A stretch of 64,000 nt of DNA, taken from contig CBFHYX010000014.1 in NCBI GenBank assembly GCA_965660145.1, positions 1-64,000 of the forward strand. The letters run 5' to 3'. Of this stretch, positions 63,980 through 64,000 are shown piece after piece. The notes below the pieces were generated by a model that had not been told where the DNA came from, did no database searches, and saw only the letters and a list, made by a program, of their open reading frames with translations. Both the position numbers and the translations under genes were made by a program. Numbering within the stretch: the first letter of the stretch is position 1; every line of letters starts with the position of its first letter. The stretch comes from JABURQ01 sp029243145 (lineage in GTDB: Bacteria > Planctomycetota > Planctomycetia > Planctomycetales > Planctomycetaceae).

Positions 63980-64000
63980 ATGAGCATCAGCCTCGATCCA
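63980..64000 (+). CDS. Start of next gene, cut by window edge
   Basis: An ATG at 63980, preceded by AAGGG with suitable spacing, opens a frame that runs off the window (MSISLDP...). It lies 42 bases after the last vWA gene in the same direction, so it probably continues the MoxR operon. Only seven codons are visible and nothing can be said of its function. Confidence 0.45.

Overview
The window reads as chromosomal DNA from a planctomycete, most like the Planctomycetaceae. The clearest sign is the density of families largely confined to that phylum: cytochrome-c-like PSCyt1 and DUF1549/DUF1553 proteins, DUF1587/1592/1588/1585 proteins, DUF1501 and DUF1552 Tat-exported proteins, DUF1080 proteins, exported Gfo/Idh/MocA oxidoreductases and sulfatases. 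Genus and species cannot be fixed from what is visible. No rRNA, tRNA or CRISPR array was seen.

Layout. Positions 1-2900 are a worn accessory zone: a long imperfect hairpin resembling an integron attC site, an exported two-domain Dabb protein, an ORF with a broken 5' end, a cluster of TGATAA/TTATCA inverted repeats and a tyrosine-recombinase remnant without its N-terminal half. Positions 2875-13062 are ordinary single genes: an NHL beta-propeller, an amidase coupled to a zinc-ribbon membrane protein, an FHA-like protein, a multi-pass membrane protein, an SDR, and an ATP-grasp plus enolase-superfamily pair. At 13479-18521 one 1680-residue reading frame joins a sulfatase, a sialidase and a sialate O-acetylesterase. 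A decayed transposase follows it.

Positions 19423-24810 form a small catabolic locus: a XylR-like AraC regulator divergent from two DUF1080 genes, a serine hydrolase and an esterase. Positions 24853-56339 are a 32-kb island of five planctomycete-specific cytochrome/DUF units: (a) 24853-32411 minus, cytochrome c-WD40, DUF1501, PPC protein, DUF1549/1553; (b) 32842-37415 plus, DUF1552 then DUF1592 with a C-terminal HMA fusion; (c) 37682-43104 plus, DUF1592 then DUF1552; (d) 46061-50326 plus, PSCyt1-DUF1549-DUF1553 then DUF1501; (e) 50516-56339 plus, DUF1549/1553, DUF1501, PPC. A serine hydrolase and a Gfo/Idh/MocA oxidoreductase sit between (c) and (d). Positions 56951-63937 are a MoxR ATPase, DUF58 and two large von Willebrand A-type membrane proteins, a BatA-like operon, with the next gene starting at the window edge.

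How it may work together (inference): each island unit pairs a secreted protein carrying putative haem motifs (CxxCH or CX4CH) with a Tat-exported DUF1501 or DUF1552 partner, often with overlapping stop and start codons, which suggests stoichiometric extracytoplasmic complexes. The neighbouring sulfatase, sialidase, DUF1080, esterase and oxidoreductase genes suggest glycan use. A link between the two is only suggested by proximity.
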